This document shows positions 26,989-36,020 of a stretch of 41,830 nt of DNA, piece by piece. Origin of the DNA: Methylophilales bacterium 28-44-11 (GTDB lineage: Bacteria > Pseudomonadota > Gammaproteobacteria > Burkholderiales > Methylophilaceae); contig NCGC01000006.1 in assembly GCA_002281475.1 (NCBI GenBank), positions 1 through 41,830 of the forward strand, read 5' to 3'. The position numbers were made by a program, and so were the translations under genes. Position 1 is the stretch's first letter. The number at the start of each line of letters is the position of its first letter. Below the pieces are notes generated by a model. That model did no database searches, was not told where the DNA came from, and saw only the letters and a list, made by a program, of their open reading frames with translations.

Positions 26989-27705
26989 CTACCGTTTCCT
27001 AATGACACCTTGCGTTTGCACGCGTTTTTGACTGGGTGTGGCTTTTATTTTACGCTTTGTTTTGCTAATTGACTGTTTGCTGATAGCTGAGTTGGATTTA
27101 GCCATAGATTTTACAGGTGCAATATTTTTAGGGGCAGGGCGCTCGTAATGCACTCGTACTTTATTCAGTAGTGTCATGGTTTGATTTTTTTTATCAAACA
27201 CCATGCCCACAGCCGTCACTTTTGTTTTTGGGGCTTGATTAATCGTGACAGGACTTTGCGTGGTCGCTAAATCTTTGCTCGGTTCGATCGTCAGTTTTTC
27301 TGTTAATAATTCCATCTGGCCTTTGTCTGCAGTGGCCTGACGCACTACTTTTACATTGTCGAAAAATTCAACAGTTTCTCCATCGCTCGAGACATAGCCG
27401 CGCAATCCTTGAATTTGAGTGTAGGGTTTGTTCACAGCAAACTGTGTAAACTTTGGCCGTTGTAATACTGTGGTATCGTCATCAGGAAAGTGCGTCATTT
27501 CTGCCGCCGCCAATACATATCTTAATTTGCCATTTACATCCGATTGCGTAGTCACGAAATTACGCAAACGATAATCTGGATCATGACGGTTACTCCCATC
27601 GATTCTTGGGCCTTGTTCTTGCACGGTTTGGTTGATCCAAAAGGTTATCAGCGCCATCATCAAGACTAACGTGAGAGGGAACATAATGGCATACCGGCTG
27701 TACAT
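26989..27705 (-). CDS. lptC: LPS export protein LptC with basic C-terminal tail
   Basis: LptC is a bitopic inner-membrane protein that passes lipopolysaccharide from LptBFG to LptA. The 238-residue protein has one N-terminal membrane segment (about 6-24). A periplasmic LptC jellyroll follows (about 40-190), including the conserved RLRNFVTTQSDVNGKLRYVL start and VTAVGMVFDKKNQTMTLLNKVRVHYE. The last 40 to 45 residues are an unusual lysine/arginine/serine-rich tail with no acidic residues. The order kdsC-lptC-lptA-lptB is standard. Confidence 0.9.
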   Translation of the reverse strand: MYSRYAIMFPLTLVLMMALITFWINQTVQEQGPRIDGSNRHDPDYRLRNFVTTQSDVNGKLRYVLAAAEMTHFPDDDTTVLQRPKFTQFAVNKPYTQIQGLRGYVSSDGETVEFFDNVKVVRQATADKGQMELLTEKLTIEPSKDLATTQSPVTINQAPKTKVTAVGMVFDKKNQTMTLLNKVRVHYERPAPKNIAPVKSMAKSNSAISKQSISKTKRKIKATPSQKRVQTQGVIRKR

Positions 27706-27717
27706 GAATAATTTGCT

Positions 27718-28248
27718 TTAGCACTCAAAAAAAGGCGCCATTTGGGCCTCTAAAGTGTTCTGCGCATGCATAATCAGCTCGCATACTTCACGAACGGCGC
27801 CATGGCCACCTTCTTTTTGTGTGATGTAATGGGCGCGTGCTTGCACTGACTTGGGCGCAGCTGGCACAGTAATGCTTAGGCCACAACGCAACATGGGCGG
27901 CATGTCAACCACGTCGTCACCCATGAATGCTGTTTGCTCTGCTGTTAAATTAAGCTTTGCCAGCAAGTCATGAAAGGCCATTAGCTTGTCATCTACGCCC
28001 TGATAGAAATGTGCAACCCCAGTACTTTCAGCGCGTTGTGTCACTACTTTGGAGGTGCGGCCTGTAATGATGGCCATTTGCACACCACTGTTTTTAAGTA
28101 GCTTCATGCCCAAGCCATCTTGGGTATTAAATGTTTTATATTCTTGCCCATCGTCACCAATGGTGAGTCCGCCGTCTGTCATCACGCCGTCCACATCAAA
28201 AATGACGAGCTTGATCAGTTTGGCGCGCTGCAATACTTCTTGATTCAT
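27718..28248 (-). CDS. kdsC: 3-deoxy-D-manno-octulosonate 8-phosphate phosphatase KdsC
   Basis: The enzyme releases phosphate from Kdo-8-phosphate in Kdo synthesis. This 176-residue C0-type HAD phosphatase has no cap. The family pattern is LVIFDVDGVMTDG with the two catalytic aspartates, AIITGRTS, and FMGDDVVDMP with the Mg2+ aspartates. Its ATG overlaps the TAA of kdsD (TAATG), so the two are translationally coupled, and lptC follows 12 bases later. Confidence 0.96.
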   Translation of the reverse strand: MNQEVLQRAKLIKLVIFDVDGVMTDGGLTIGDDGQEYKTFNTQDGLGMKLLKNSGVQMAIITGRTSKVVTQRAESTGVAHFYQGVDDKLMAFHDLLAKLNLTAEQTAFMGDDVVDMPPMLRCGLSITVPAAPKSVQARAHYITQKEGGHGAVREVCELIMHAQNTLEAQMAPFFEC

Positions 28249-29267
28249 TACACAACCTTTGCTTTGAGTAAGTCGTGCATATTAAATGCACCGATTAATT
28301 CTTGTGCATGATTCACTACCATCAATGCATTGATTTTATGTGTTTCCATGATTTCGACTGCTTCTACAGCCATTTGATCAAAATAGATCGTTCTAGGTGA
28401 AGTGTGCATGACTTGAGCAATGGTAGTGTTATTGGGTGACACTTGATTGCAAAAGGCACGACGTAAATCGCCATCGGTAAATATTCCCACCGGGTGATGA
28501 TTAGCATCCACAATGGCTGTAAAGCCCATGCCTTTGCGAGTCATTTCAACCAAAGCGTCGGTCAACATCACGTTGTCGTGTACGCATGGAATAGCTTCAC
28601 CTACACGCATGATATCTTTCACCCGCGTGAGTAATTTTCTGCCTAAATTGCCACCAGGATGCGAGCGCGCGAAATCTTCAGCGGTAAATTCACGCAAATC
28701 TAATACGCATAAGGCCAGCGCATCGCCCAATGCGAGTGCTGCTGTTGTACTTGCAGTTGGTGATAAACCTAGTGGGCATGCTTCTTGAGACACTTTGGCG
28801 CTTAAATGCACATGCGACTCTTTCGCTAAGGTTGAGCTGTCTGTGCCGGTGATGCTGATGATTTTGGCACCGAGTCGTTTTATGGTGGGTAAAATCGTAA
28901 TGATTTCTTCACTCTCACCTGAATTGGAGAGTGCAATTACCACATCTTCGCTGGTAATCATGCCCAAGTCGCCATGGCTTGCCTCAGCCGGATGCATAAA
29001 AAAAGCGGGGGTACCTGTGCTGGCTAATGTCGCTGCAATTTTCCTTCCGATATGACCAGATTTTCCCATCCCGCTCACCACAACGCGGCCGCGACATTGT
29101 AAAATGAGCTCTACAGCACGCTCAAATTGAGCGTCTAATCGTCCTGCTAGCATTTCAATCTCGCTTGCTTCTAGCAACAGCACTTGTTTAGCTAGCGCTA
29201 AAGAAGTAAGTTTTTCTGGAGAGCTTGGCTTGATGTTGGCCATGGAATGAAGAATCGAAGTTGACAT
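28248..29267 (-). CDS. kdsD: D-arabinose 5-phosphate isomerase KdsD
   Basis: The enzyme converts ribulose 5-phosphate to arabinose 5-phosphate, the first committed precursor of Kdo. I use ATG 29267 (339 residues); the frame runs open to 29411 but into the divergent kef promoter, and MANIKPS at 29243 is an alternative. The SIS domain (about 45-180) shows VVVSGMGKSGHIGRKIAATLASTG, HPAEASHGDLGM and ALSNSGESEEI. Two CBS repeats follow (about 215-335, the second ending MVVNHAQELIGAFNMHDLL). It is the first gene of the kds-lpt operon. Confidence 0.94.
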   Translation of the reverse strand: MSTSILHSMANIKPSSPEKLTSLALAKQVLLLEASEIEMLAGRLDAQFERAVELILQCRGRVVVSGMGKSGHIGRKIAATLASTGTPAFFMHPAEASHGDLGMITSEDVVIALSNSGESEEIITILPTIKRLGAKIISITGTDSSTLAKESHVHLSAKVSQEACPLGLSPTASTTAALALGDALALCVLDLREFTAEDFARSHPGGNLGRKLLTRVKDIMRVGEAIPCVHDNVMLTDALVEMTRKGMGFTAIVDANHHPVGIFTDGDLRRAFCNQVSPNNTTIAQVMHTSPRTIYFDQMAVEAVEIMETHKINALMVVNHAQELIGAFNMHDLLKAKVV

Positions 29268-29374
29268 AGAAGTTAGTATAACAAGGTAATCAACCTCGAA
29301 TAAAGTAAAAAAAGTGGATTCGAGGTAAAATTTTAAAAGTAGGCACATTTTTTGCGTATGTCGCTTTTGGCATA

Positions 29375-29383
29375 TGGTATAAC
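29375..29383 (+). promoter_or_regulatory. possible extended -10 promoter for the kef-type gene
   Basis: TGGTATAAC matches an extended -10 (TGn-TATAAT, five of six in the hexamer), 53 bases before the ATG at 29436. No good -35 is visible, as is common for extended -10 promoters. Confidence 0.35.
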
Positions 29384-29435
29384 TTAGTGCGTTGTGCTGA
29401 ACCCATATCACATGATCAGCACTCAGAGAGGATCA

Positions 29436-31412
29436 ATGTTTAACTCACTTACCAATGTGTTGTTATTGCTCATCGGATCGGTATTGGCCGTTGGGATTTT
29501 TCGCGCGTTGAAACTGCCCGCCATGCTCGCTTACTTTTTAGTAGGCGTTTTGTTAGGGCCCTCTGCCTTTGGTTTGATTCAAAACACAGAATCAAACCGC
29601 CATTTTGCTGAGTTTGGCATTGTGTTCTTGATGTTCAGCATTGGTTTGGAATTCAGTTTGCCTAAGTTATACGCCATGCGTAAAACCTTGTTCGGTTTAG
29701 GTGGTTCGCAAGTTACCATCAGCATGGTGGTAGCATTAATGGTGGGTTGGGCCTTTGGCCTTAGCTTTGGCACAGCCTTTGTAATTGGGGCAGCGCTGAC
29801 CATGTCATCTACCGCAATTGTTTCTAAAATATTGATGGAACGTGTGGATCTCAACTCACGTCATGGTCGCTTAAGTATTGGTATTTTGCTATTTCAAGAT
29901 TTAGCTGTTATCCCAATTTTGGTATTAATTCCAACCCTAGGTTCACACAGTGAAAACTGGTTAACCATCCTTGCGCTTTCTCTACTTAAATCTGCCGTGC
30001 TGTTATTCATTCTGTTCAAATTCGGCAAGAATTTATTGAATCATTGGTTTGATTTGGTCGCCAAACAACGTTCCAGAGAGTTGTTTGTGATGAATGTGCT
30101 GATGGTGACGCTACTTCTGGCATATGCCACCAGTATTGCTGGATTGTCTTACGCATTAGGTGCATTCGTGGCAGGTATGCTGATTTCTGAAACGCGTTAT
30201 CGGTATCAAGTGGAATCCGATATGGCGCCATTTAGAGATATTTTATTAGGCCTATTTTTCATCAGTATCGGCATGTTGTTAAACGTAGGGCAATTGCTCG
30301 ATCATATCGGTTTGGCGTTACTTCTGTTGATCGTGTTTTTATTGTTCAAAGCTACGCTCATTGCTGTGTTAACCCGCTATTTTGGCTTCGAAACAGGCGT
30401 GGGGATTCGCACGGGATTAATCCTTGCGCAAGCGGGTGAGTTTAGTTTTGTGATTTTGGCATTGGGATTAAAAAACAATCTGATTGAAGGTGAAGTATTA
30501 CAGCTCATGCTCGGTGTATCACTGCTGTCGATGATTGTTGCGCCGTTTCTTATTCAATACAACGGCAGAATTGCGCGTAGTTTGGCCAAAAGTTATACCC
30601 GCAATAGTAGTCAGGTGGTAGAAACTATCGGCCAAGTGGGCAAAGAACTCTCTGGGCACGTCATTATTTGTGGCTATGGGCGGAGTGGTCAATATTTAGG
30701 ACGTTTCTTAAAAGAAGAGAATATTCCTTTTATCGCCTTAGACAATGACTCAGCACGTGTCAATGAGGCCGCTGTAGCTGGGGAGCATGTCATGTATGGT
30801 GATGCAGGGCGTCGCGTGGTGTTAGAAGCAGCAGGGGCTGAGCGCGCCAAAGCCTTGATTGTGAGCTATTCAGATACCCGGTCCTCTATGAAAGTACTGC
30901 ATGTGGTGCAAGAACGGTATCCTAATCTACCAGTGATTGTGCGGACATATGATGACGCGGACATGGATGCATTCAGAGAAGCTGGTGCTACTGAGGTGGT
31001 TCCAGAAGTGTTGGAGGGAAGCTTGATGCTTGCTTCCCACGCGTTGGTGTTGTTAGGCGTGCCGTTGAATCGTGTAGTTAAGCGTATTCGTTTGTTTAGA
31101 GAAGAGCGCTACAAGATGTTCAAAGGATTCTTCCGTGGCTTATCCGATGCGGATGCCGAAACCACGGTATCTCGCCAACAACGTTTGCACTCCATTGAAA
31201 TTAATGGCAATTCGTTTGCACATGGTTTACGCCTTGATATGATTCCATTCGGCAAATTTAACGTCGAACTTAAAAAAGTGCGCCGTCCCAATATGTTGGA
31301 ACCGATTAGTCCCAGACCAGATATAGAGTTATCGGAAGGAGATGTGTTGGTCTTATTAGGCAATAACGAGAGCTTAGTAGCCGCTGAGGTTTTCTTGGTA
31401 TCTGGTAAATAG
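29436..31412 (+). CDS. Kef-type monovalent cation:proton antiporter (CPA2) with RCK domain
   Basis: This is a 658-residue inner-membrane antiporter. I choose ATG 29436 because GAGAGG lies just upstream; the frame itself opens at 29394. About twelve membrane segments fill residues 1-385, with CPA2 marks LPAMLAYFLVGVLLGP, SSTAIVSKILMER, LLFQDLAVIPILV and LAQAGEFSFVILALG. A Rossmann TrkA-N/RCK domain follows (about 410-530, VIICGYGRSGQYLGRFL), then a TrkA-C domain at the C-terminus ending SEGDVLVLLGN. It resembles KefB/KefC/YbaL; potassium is likely but not proven. The gene diverges from kdsD and is followed 11 bases later by the thiO-like gene. Confidence 0.9.
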   Translation: MFNSLTNVLLLLIGSVLAVGIFRALKLPAMLAYFLVGVLLGPSAFGLIQNTESNRHFAEFGIVFLMFSIGLEFSLPKLYAMRKTLFGLGGSQVTISMVVALMVGWAFGLSFGTAFVIGAALTMSSTAIVSKILMERVDLNSRHGRLSIGILLFQDLAVIPILVLIPTLGSHSENWLTILALSLLKSAVLLFILFKFGKNLLNHWFDLVAKQRSRELFVMNVLMVTLLLAYATSIAGLSYALGAFVAGMLISETRYRYQVESDMAPFRDILLGLFFISIGMLLNVGQLLDHIGLALLLLIVFLLFKATLIAVLTRYFGFETGVGIRTGLILAQAGEFSFVILALGLKNNLIEGEVLQLMLGVSLLSMIVAPFLIQYNGRIARSLAKSYTRNSSQVVETIGQVGKELSGHVIICGYGRSGQYLGRFLKEENIPFIALDNDSARVNEAAVAGEHVMYGDAGRRVVLEAAGAERAKALIVSYSDTRSSMKVLHVVQERYPNLPVIVRTYDDADMDAFREAGATEVVPEVLEGSLMLASHALVLLGVPLNRVVKRIRLFREERYKMFKGFFRGLSDADAETTVSRQQRLHSIEINGNSFAHGLRLDMIPFGKFNVELKKVRRPNMLEPISPRPDIELSEGDVLVLLGNNESLVAAEVFLVSGK

Positions 31413-31423
31413 AAGGGTACTGA

Positions 31424-32509
31424 GTGTCCGCACAAAAAGTAGTCGTGGTCGGGGGTGGTATTGTTGGCTGTATGACCGCAATGGCATTGGTACAACGTGG
31501 TTGTAAAGTCACCATTGTTGAGCGGCATCAAATAGCTAGCCAAACCTCGGGTGAGTCATCTTGGGCAGGCGGTGGAATATTGTTCCCCTTGTTGCCTTGG
31601 ATGTATTCCGCGCATGTGAACACACTCACCCAAATAGGCATGCAGGCCTACCCAGCGATTGCCGCGCAATTGCGTGCAGACACTGGCATTGATACTGGAT
31701 TTGACCCAACTGGATTTTTATTGTTACCGCCATTTGACGCAGACACCGCCATTGCTTGGTGCGAGCAATATCAGGTGCCTATTCAAGCAGTCAAAGCCTC
31801 TGCTTTTGCAGTGAATTCGTTGAGTGGTGACGATGCGTTTTGGTTGCCCACAGTGTGTCAAGCTCGGCCACCACACATGATGCAAGCACTTCGACGATGG
31901 TTAGAACAACATCAGGTGACGATGTTAGAGCACACTGAACTGGCGCCCTTAAAAGAAGTAGGTGAGATGCATGCATGGCCCACGATGCAGGGTGAAAAAA
32001 TTGAAGCAGACCAATTTGTAGTGACCTCTGGTGCGTGGAGTTTCGACCTATTAAAAGATACCGCAGCTAAACTCAATATTAAGCCCATGCGTGGTCAGAT
32101 TGTGTTGTACAAGCCACAAAAAAACCTACAACAAATGGTGTATCGCGATGGGTTTTATATGATTCCGCGTCTGGATGGTCATCTATTGGCAGGGAGCACG
32201 CTAGAAGATGTTGGGTTTGATGCGGGAGTGACCGAGGCAGTACGTGACGAGATTGCAGCGAAAGCTGAGGCGATTATGCCTTCTCTCAAAAACGAGCCGA
32301 TTATCAAGCATTGGAGCGGTTTGCGGCCTGGCACCCCTGAAAATTTACCTGTTATTTCAGCCCATCCCACCATTCAAAATCTATATTTAAATACAGGACA
32401 TTTCCGTTATGGATTGACCATGGCGCCTGCCAGTGCAGCATTAGTGACTGCATTGATGTGCGGGGATACGCCAAGCATTGACGCTACACCCTATCAATGT
32501 CATGCCTAA
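31424..32509 (+). CDS. thiO: ThiO-type FAD-dependent amino acid oxidase
   Basis: This is a 361-residue flavoprotein of the D-amino acid oxidase/glycine oxidase family. ThiO makes the iminoglycine used in thiazole (thiamine) synthesis. Visible are the dinucleotide-binding VVVVGGGIVGCMTAMAL, an acidic end of strand two (TIVER), the SGESSWAGGGILFPLLPW segment, MRGQIVLYK, HLLAGSTLEDVGFD and the C-terminal HWSGLRPGTPENLPVI with NTGHFRYGLTMAP. The start is GTG 31424. No other thiamine gene is adjacent, so the exact substrate (glycine or another amine) is inferred from similarity. It likely shares the kef transcript. Confidence 0.85.
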   Translation: MSAQKVVVVGGGIVGCMTAMALVQRGCKVTIVERHQIASQTSGESSWAGGGILFPLLPWMYSAHVNTLTQIGMQAYPAIAAQLRADTGIDTGFDPTGFLLLPPFDADTAIAWCEQYQVPIQAVKASAFAVNSLSGDDAFWLPTVCQARPPHMMQALRRWLEQHQVTMLEHTELAPLKEVGEMHAWPTMQGEKIEADQFVVTSGAWSFDLLKDTAAKLNIKPMRGQIVLYKPQKNLQQMVYRDGFYMIPRLDGHLLAGSTLEDVGFDAGVTEAVRDEIAAKAEAIMPSLKNEPIIKHWSGLRPGTPENLPVISAHPTIQNLYLNTGHFRYGLTMAPASAALVTALMCGDTPSIDATPYQCHA

Positions 32510-32529
32510 TTGTTAATCGTATTTAAATG

Positions 32530-32562
32530 AAAAGACCTAGAAAATCGAATTTCTAGGCCTTT
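32530..32562. terminator. stem-loop terminator after thiO
   Basis: The arms CCTAGAAA and TTTCTAGG extend outward, after one A/C mismatch, to AAAG/CTTT around a short loop. The A- and T-rich flanks let it act for thiO and for the convergent small membrane gene. Confidence 0.7.
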
Positions 32563-32582
32563 AAAATTTATCTTATTAACAA

Positions 32583-32774
32583 TTAAAGTCTAATAGAAGG
32601 CAGATATCCGCCAGGGAGAACGCCAAATGCTGACAAAATAATAATGATCAATAAAATAATAAAAAGCACGCGCACGATTTGAGCCACTGGTGCAGGTAAA
32701 GGTAGCATGCCAACTAACCACCAAATCAAACCAAACACCACTAAATACACAATAAGATTAACGATAATATCCAT
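32583..32774 (-). CDS. Thivi_2564-like small membrane protein
   Basis: This is a 63-residue, almost wholly hydrophobic protein with two membrane segments (about 4-25 and 32-50), joined by the loop LPLPAPVAQIVRV. It ends in a short polar tail. It resembles the widespread Thivi_2564-type small membrane proteins of unknown function. A GAGGGA ribosome site precedes the ATG, which supports real translation. It sits alone between thiO and moaC. Confidence 0.75.
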   Translation of the reverse strand: MDIIVNLIVYLVVFGLIWWLVGMLPLPAPVAQIVRVLFIILLIIIILSAFGVLPGGYLPSIRL

Positions 32775-33052
32775 TTTTATTTCCCTCTGATTTTAGATTT
32801 TAATAGGATGACGTATATTGATGCATGTAAAAATATAGCAAATCATTGCTACAGCCTTATTATCAACCCCATTTTTACGTCAACTCTATTTGTAATAAAT
32901 CCCTTTTGGGACATATCAGGCTTCAATATGCAATATGGCTGCTGTTTTTTACTGTGCGCTAGATAACATAAGTGCGATCAAATCTAAATAATCGGCTACG
33001 TTTGACATAAATGATACATATTAGAGCGATTAAATTTAATATGGACAATGCG
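32775..33052. other. longest gene-free stretch (278 bases)
   Basis: This AT-rich spacer separates the small membrane gene from moaC. It should hold the promoter of the former and the 3' end of the moaC transcript. I find no convincing hairpin terminator, repeat or RNA gene in it. A 51-codon plus-strand frame from 32808 looks like chance. Confidence 0.5.
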
Positions 33053-33529
33053 CTATGCTGCAACCCAATCTCCACTCTTCCCCCCATGTTTTTCTAACAG
33101 TTTGATATCACGCATGACCATACCCCGGTCAACTGCCTTACACATATCATAAATAGTTAAGAGCGCGATTTGCACAGCAGTAAGGGCTTCCATTTCTACA
33201 CCAGTTTGACCCACAGTTTCACATGTGACTTGGCAGGTAATAATAGACTCTGGGGTGTCGACATCAAATTGCACTTTCACACTGGTGAGCGCAATGGGGT
33301 GGCACAATGGGATTAAATCAGAGGTTTTTTTACTGGCTTGAATGGCTGCAATCCTTGCAATGCCAAGCACATCCCCTTTTTTTGCTTCGCCATGTGTAAT
33401 CAGTTGGAGTGTTTCTGGAAGCATGCAAATTTGACCAGACGCTACAGCGACGCGTTTGGTGTGAGCTTTGTCGCCCACATCTACCATATGGGCTTGTCCT
33501 TGTGCATTTAAATGCGTTAACTTACTCAT
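33053..33529 (-). CDS. moaC: Cyclic pyranopterin monophosphate synthase MoaC
   Basis: MoaC works with MoaA in the first step of molybdenum cofactor synthesis. The 158-residue protein has the family blocks [54 protein letters not shown] and [26 protein letters not shown]. It is complete and full length. GGAAG precedes the ATG at 33529. No other moa gene is beside it; the divergent neighbour is the M48 protease. Confidence 0.97.
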   Translation of the reverse strand: MSKLTHLNAQGQAHMVDVGDKAHTKRVAVASGQICMLPETLQLITHGEAKKGDVLGIARIAAIQASKKTSDLIPLCHPIALTSVKVQFDVDTPESIITCQVTCETVGQTGVEMEALTAVQIALLTIYDMCKAVDRGMVMRDIKLLEKHGGKSGDWVAA

Positions 33530-33592
33530 GTCTTGCTTCCCTAATTTAAATCATGCGTGAACTTGCAACCTAAAGTCATTATCATAATAACA

Positions 33593-35140
33593 ATGAGTTC
33601 ATACATTTCAAATATAAGAATATTGAGTGCCTGCTGGTTGAGCGTGATGGTGTTTGGCATGATGCCCGCCACCATTGCAATAGCTGAGCAAACCAGACCG
33701 GCACTGACAGGAAAACCATACAAGCCTTCTGCAGAGTTGGATACGAGCTTGCCGCGTGATTACGCTAGCGACTTGCCTGATTTGGGGGATATATCGCAAA
33801 CTGTGTTATCACCACAGGATGAGCAACGCATTGCCGATCAAATTATGCGAGAAGTCTATGTCAGTGACGAAGTGTTGCAAGACCCTGAAATCACAGATTA
33901 TCTGCAAGCCTTAGGAAACAAATTGGCTGCTGCAAGTCCAGATAAACGCCAAACATTTAACTTTTTTGTAGTGAATGATAATTCAATCAACGCATTTGCC
34001 ATGCCAGGTGGTGTGATTGGTGTGCATACCGGACTGTTTATAGCGGCTAACAATGAGTCTGAACTGGCCAGCGTATTGGGCCACGAAATTGGGCATGTCA
34101 CGCAACGTCATTTGGCCAGAATCTTGGCTTCTCAAAAGTATGATACGTTTAAAAATATTGCCGCAACTGCGCTGGCTTTACTGGTCGCCAGAAGCAACCC
34201 ACAATTGGCAACAGGGGCCATGGTCACGGCATCAGCATCCACCTTGCAACGTCAGCTAGATTACACCCGTGAGCATGAGCGTGAAGCAGACAGGGTGGGC
34301 TTAGCGATTTTAGACAACGCGGGTTTTGATGTGCGGGCTATGCCTGCCTTCTTTACCACCATGCAGCGTGGAACGCGCTTTGTCGAAGGCAGTGCACCCA
34401 GCTTCTTGCGGACGCATCCCCTCACGGCAGAACGTATTGCTGACGTGTCGAATCGTGTACAAAATTTATCGTACAAGCAATCGAAAGATAGTTTAGATTT
34501 TTATTTGGCGCGTGCAAGAATTCGCGCAGGACTTGGCTTGCCACAAGCTGCGATAGAGGAGTTTGAGAGTAATATTCGTGAACGGCGATTTAATAGTGAA
34601 GTGGCTGAACATTATGGATTAGCCTATGCTTATTTGCGTAAGAACGATATTTCGAACAGCGCAAAACAATTGGTCTGGTTAAAAGCCAACGCTAGCCTAC
34701 ACCCTAATATTGAAAATCTAGCAGCCACCATTGAGGTTCGAAACCGTCAACTTGCAAAAGCGCATACAATCTATGCGCAGGCCATAGCACAATATCCCTT
34801 GCACCGCGCCTTAGTGTTTGGCTATGCCAATACTTATGTGGATAGCAGGCTAGCCGATAAAGCGATCAAGCTGGTGAATGAGAAGTTGAAACTATTTCCT
34901 AATGATCCGCACTTTTACGAGATTTTAGCCAAAGCCTATACTATCAAAGGTCAGGCCTTGTTAAAGCATCAAGCGCAGGCAGAGGCTTACTTTAGGCAGT
35001 ACGATGTCAATCGTGCCGTGGAGCAAATGGAGATGGCAGCGAAAGCGAAAGATGGTAATTTTTATGAACGATCAATTGTTGAGGCAAGATTAAAGCAGTT
35101 ACGTCGTCAGCAAGACATTGAAAAAGAACTCAAAGGATAA
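33593..35140 (+). CDS. BepA-like periplasmic M48 metalloprotease with TPR region
   Basis: This is a 515-residue exported protease resembling BepA/YfgC, which degrades or helps assemble outer-membrane proteins such as LptD. A GTG at 33557 would extend the frame. I prefer ATG 33593 because a signal peptide follows (hydrophobic core about 8-30). The M48 domain (about 60-270) has INAFAMPGGVIGVHTGL, zinc site HEIGH at 164-168 and the third-ligand segment YTREHEREADRVGLAIL. Residues about 290-500 are helical repeats of TPR type (for example HYGLAYAYLRKND). It ends two bases before the SoxYZ-like gene, so the pair is probably co-translated. Start choice is uncertain. Confidence 0.88.
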   Translation: MSSYISNIRILSACWLSVMVFGMMPATIAIAEQTRPALTGKPYKPSAELDTSLPRDYASDLPDLGDISQTVLSPQDEQRIADQIMREVYVSDEVLQDPEITDYLQALGNKLAAASPDKRQTFNFFVVNDNSINAFAMPGGVIGVHTGLFIAANNESELASVLGHEIGHVTQRHLARILASQKYDTFKNIAATALALLVARSNPQLATGAMVTASASTLQRQLDYTREHEREADRVGLAILDNAGFDVRAMPAFFTTMQRGTRFVEGSAPSFLRTHPLTAERIADVSNRVQNLSYKQSKDSLDFYLARARIRAGLGLPQAAIEEFESNIRERRFNSEVAEHYGLAYAYLRKNDISNSAKQLVWLKANASLHPNIENLAATIEVRNRQLAKAHTIYAQAIAQYPLHRALVFGYANTYVDSRLADKAIKLVNEKLKLFPNDPHFYEILAKAYTIKGQALLKHQAQAEAYFRQYDVNRAVEQMEMAAKAKDGNFYERSIVEARLKQLRRQQDIEKELKG

Positions 35141-35142
35141 CC

Positions 35143-35907
35143 ATGCATCGTCGTAATTTTTTACAATCTTTAATCGGTATGTGTTTGTTACCTTTTAACG
35201 CGATTGCAGCCGTTTGGAATAAGACTGCTTTTGAAGCCACTAATCTTCAGCAGGCTACTCAAGGGATGGCAATGGATGCTGAAATCGTCTCCGACGATAT
35301 TACACTTATTGCCCCAGATCGTGCAGAAAACGGTGCAGTGGTGCAAATCGAAATGACTAGTCGTATACCGAATACGGAGGCCATGGCATTATTTGTCGCC
35401 GACAACCCAACACCCCTGATTGCAAATGTCATGCTAAACACTGGCACCCAGCCACGCTTGGTGACGCGAATTAAGATGGCGCAATCCTCACAAGTGAAAG
35501 TGGTGGCGAAGGTGGGCAATCAATATTTCACACAATCCAAGCAAGTCGTTGTACTCGAGGATGGATGTGGTGGCTCGGATTCGGATGCCAAGTTTGAAAG
35601 TAGTATGAAAATGCGCGCCAAATTAGTAGGAGATGTAGCTGAAATTAAAGTGATTATTGTCCACCCTATGACGACGGGTCGCGCTAAAAACAGCGCAGGC
35701 CAGCCGATTCCAGCACATTTTATTCAGACCATAGATGCCACCGTAAATGGAAAAAAAGTACTGGAGGCGCATTGCAGTACTGCTATTTCAAAAAATCCTT
35801 ATTTCACTTTTTATGTGGAGGGAGCTAAGTTGGGTGATCAAGTCATGGTGAAATGGCAAGATAATATGGGCTACACTGGGCAAAGCGAAGTATCCGTATC
35901 TATTTAA
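35143..35907 (+). CDS. Tat-exported SoxY-SoxZ fusion carrier protein
   Basis: This is a 254-residue fusion of the two subunits of the SoxYZ sulfur carrier. The N-terminus MHRRNFLQSLIG carries a twin-arginine motif (RRNFL) and a hydrophobic stretch, so export is probably by Tat. The SoxY-like domain (about 40-145) ends with the carrier-type motif GCGG holding Cys142, which in free SoxY lies at the extreme C-terminus. Here a SoxZ-like domain (about 152-254) continues in the same chain. No soxA, X, B or C/D gene is present, so classical thiosulfate oxidation is not supported. Fused SoxYZ-like carriers are known beside quinoprotein dehydrogenases in methylotrophs. Its partner here is the upstream M48 protease. 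Confidence 0.85.
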   Translation: MHRRNFLQSLIGMCLLPFNAIAAVWNKTAFEATNLQQATQGMAMDAEIVSDDITLIAPDRAENGAVVQIEMTSRIPNTEAMALFVADNPTPLIANVMLNTGTQPRLVTRIKMAQSSQVKVVAKVGNQYFTQSKQVVVLEDGCGGSDSDAKFESSMKMRAKLVGDVAEIKVIIVHPMTTGRAKNSAGQPIPAHFIQTIDATVNGKKVLEAHCSTAISKNPYFTFYVEGAKLGDQVMVKWQDNMGYTGQSEVSVSI

Positions 35908-35928
35908 CAAGTGCCCGTATCTATTTAA
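35887..35928. repeat. imperfect 21-base tandem duplication over the soxYZ stop
   Basis: CCGTATCTATTTAA occurs at 35894-35907, including the stop codon, and again at 35915-35928. The surrounding AAGT repeats with the same 21-base period. Confidence 0.75.
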
Positions 35929-36020
35929 AAAGTTGAACGCTTTTGTGTAATCCTGAATGTATGTACCATCCGTAATTTAAGCGTCATGCACGCACCGTAT
36001 ACTCAACACATAAAACACTT

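Noticed and set aside
32808..32963. 51-codon plus-strand frame in the largest gene-free gap
   Set aside because: AGG touches the ATG with no usable spacing, the peptide is Ile/Asn/Cys-rich without pattern, and the region is simply AT-rich spacer.
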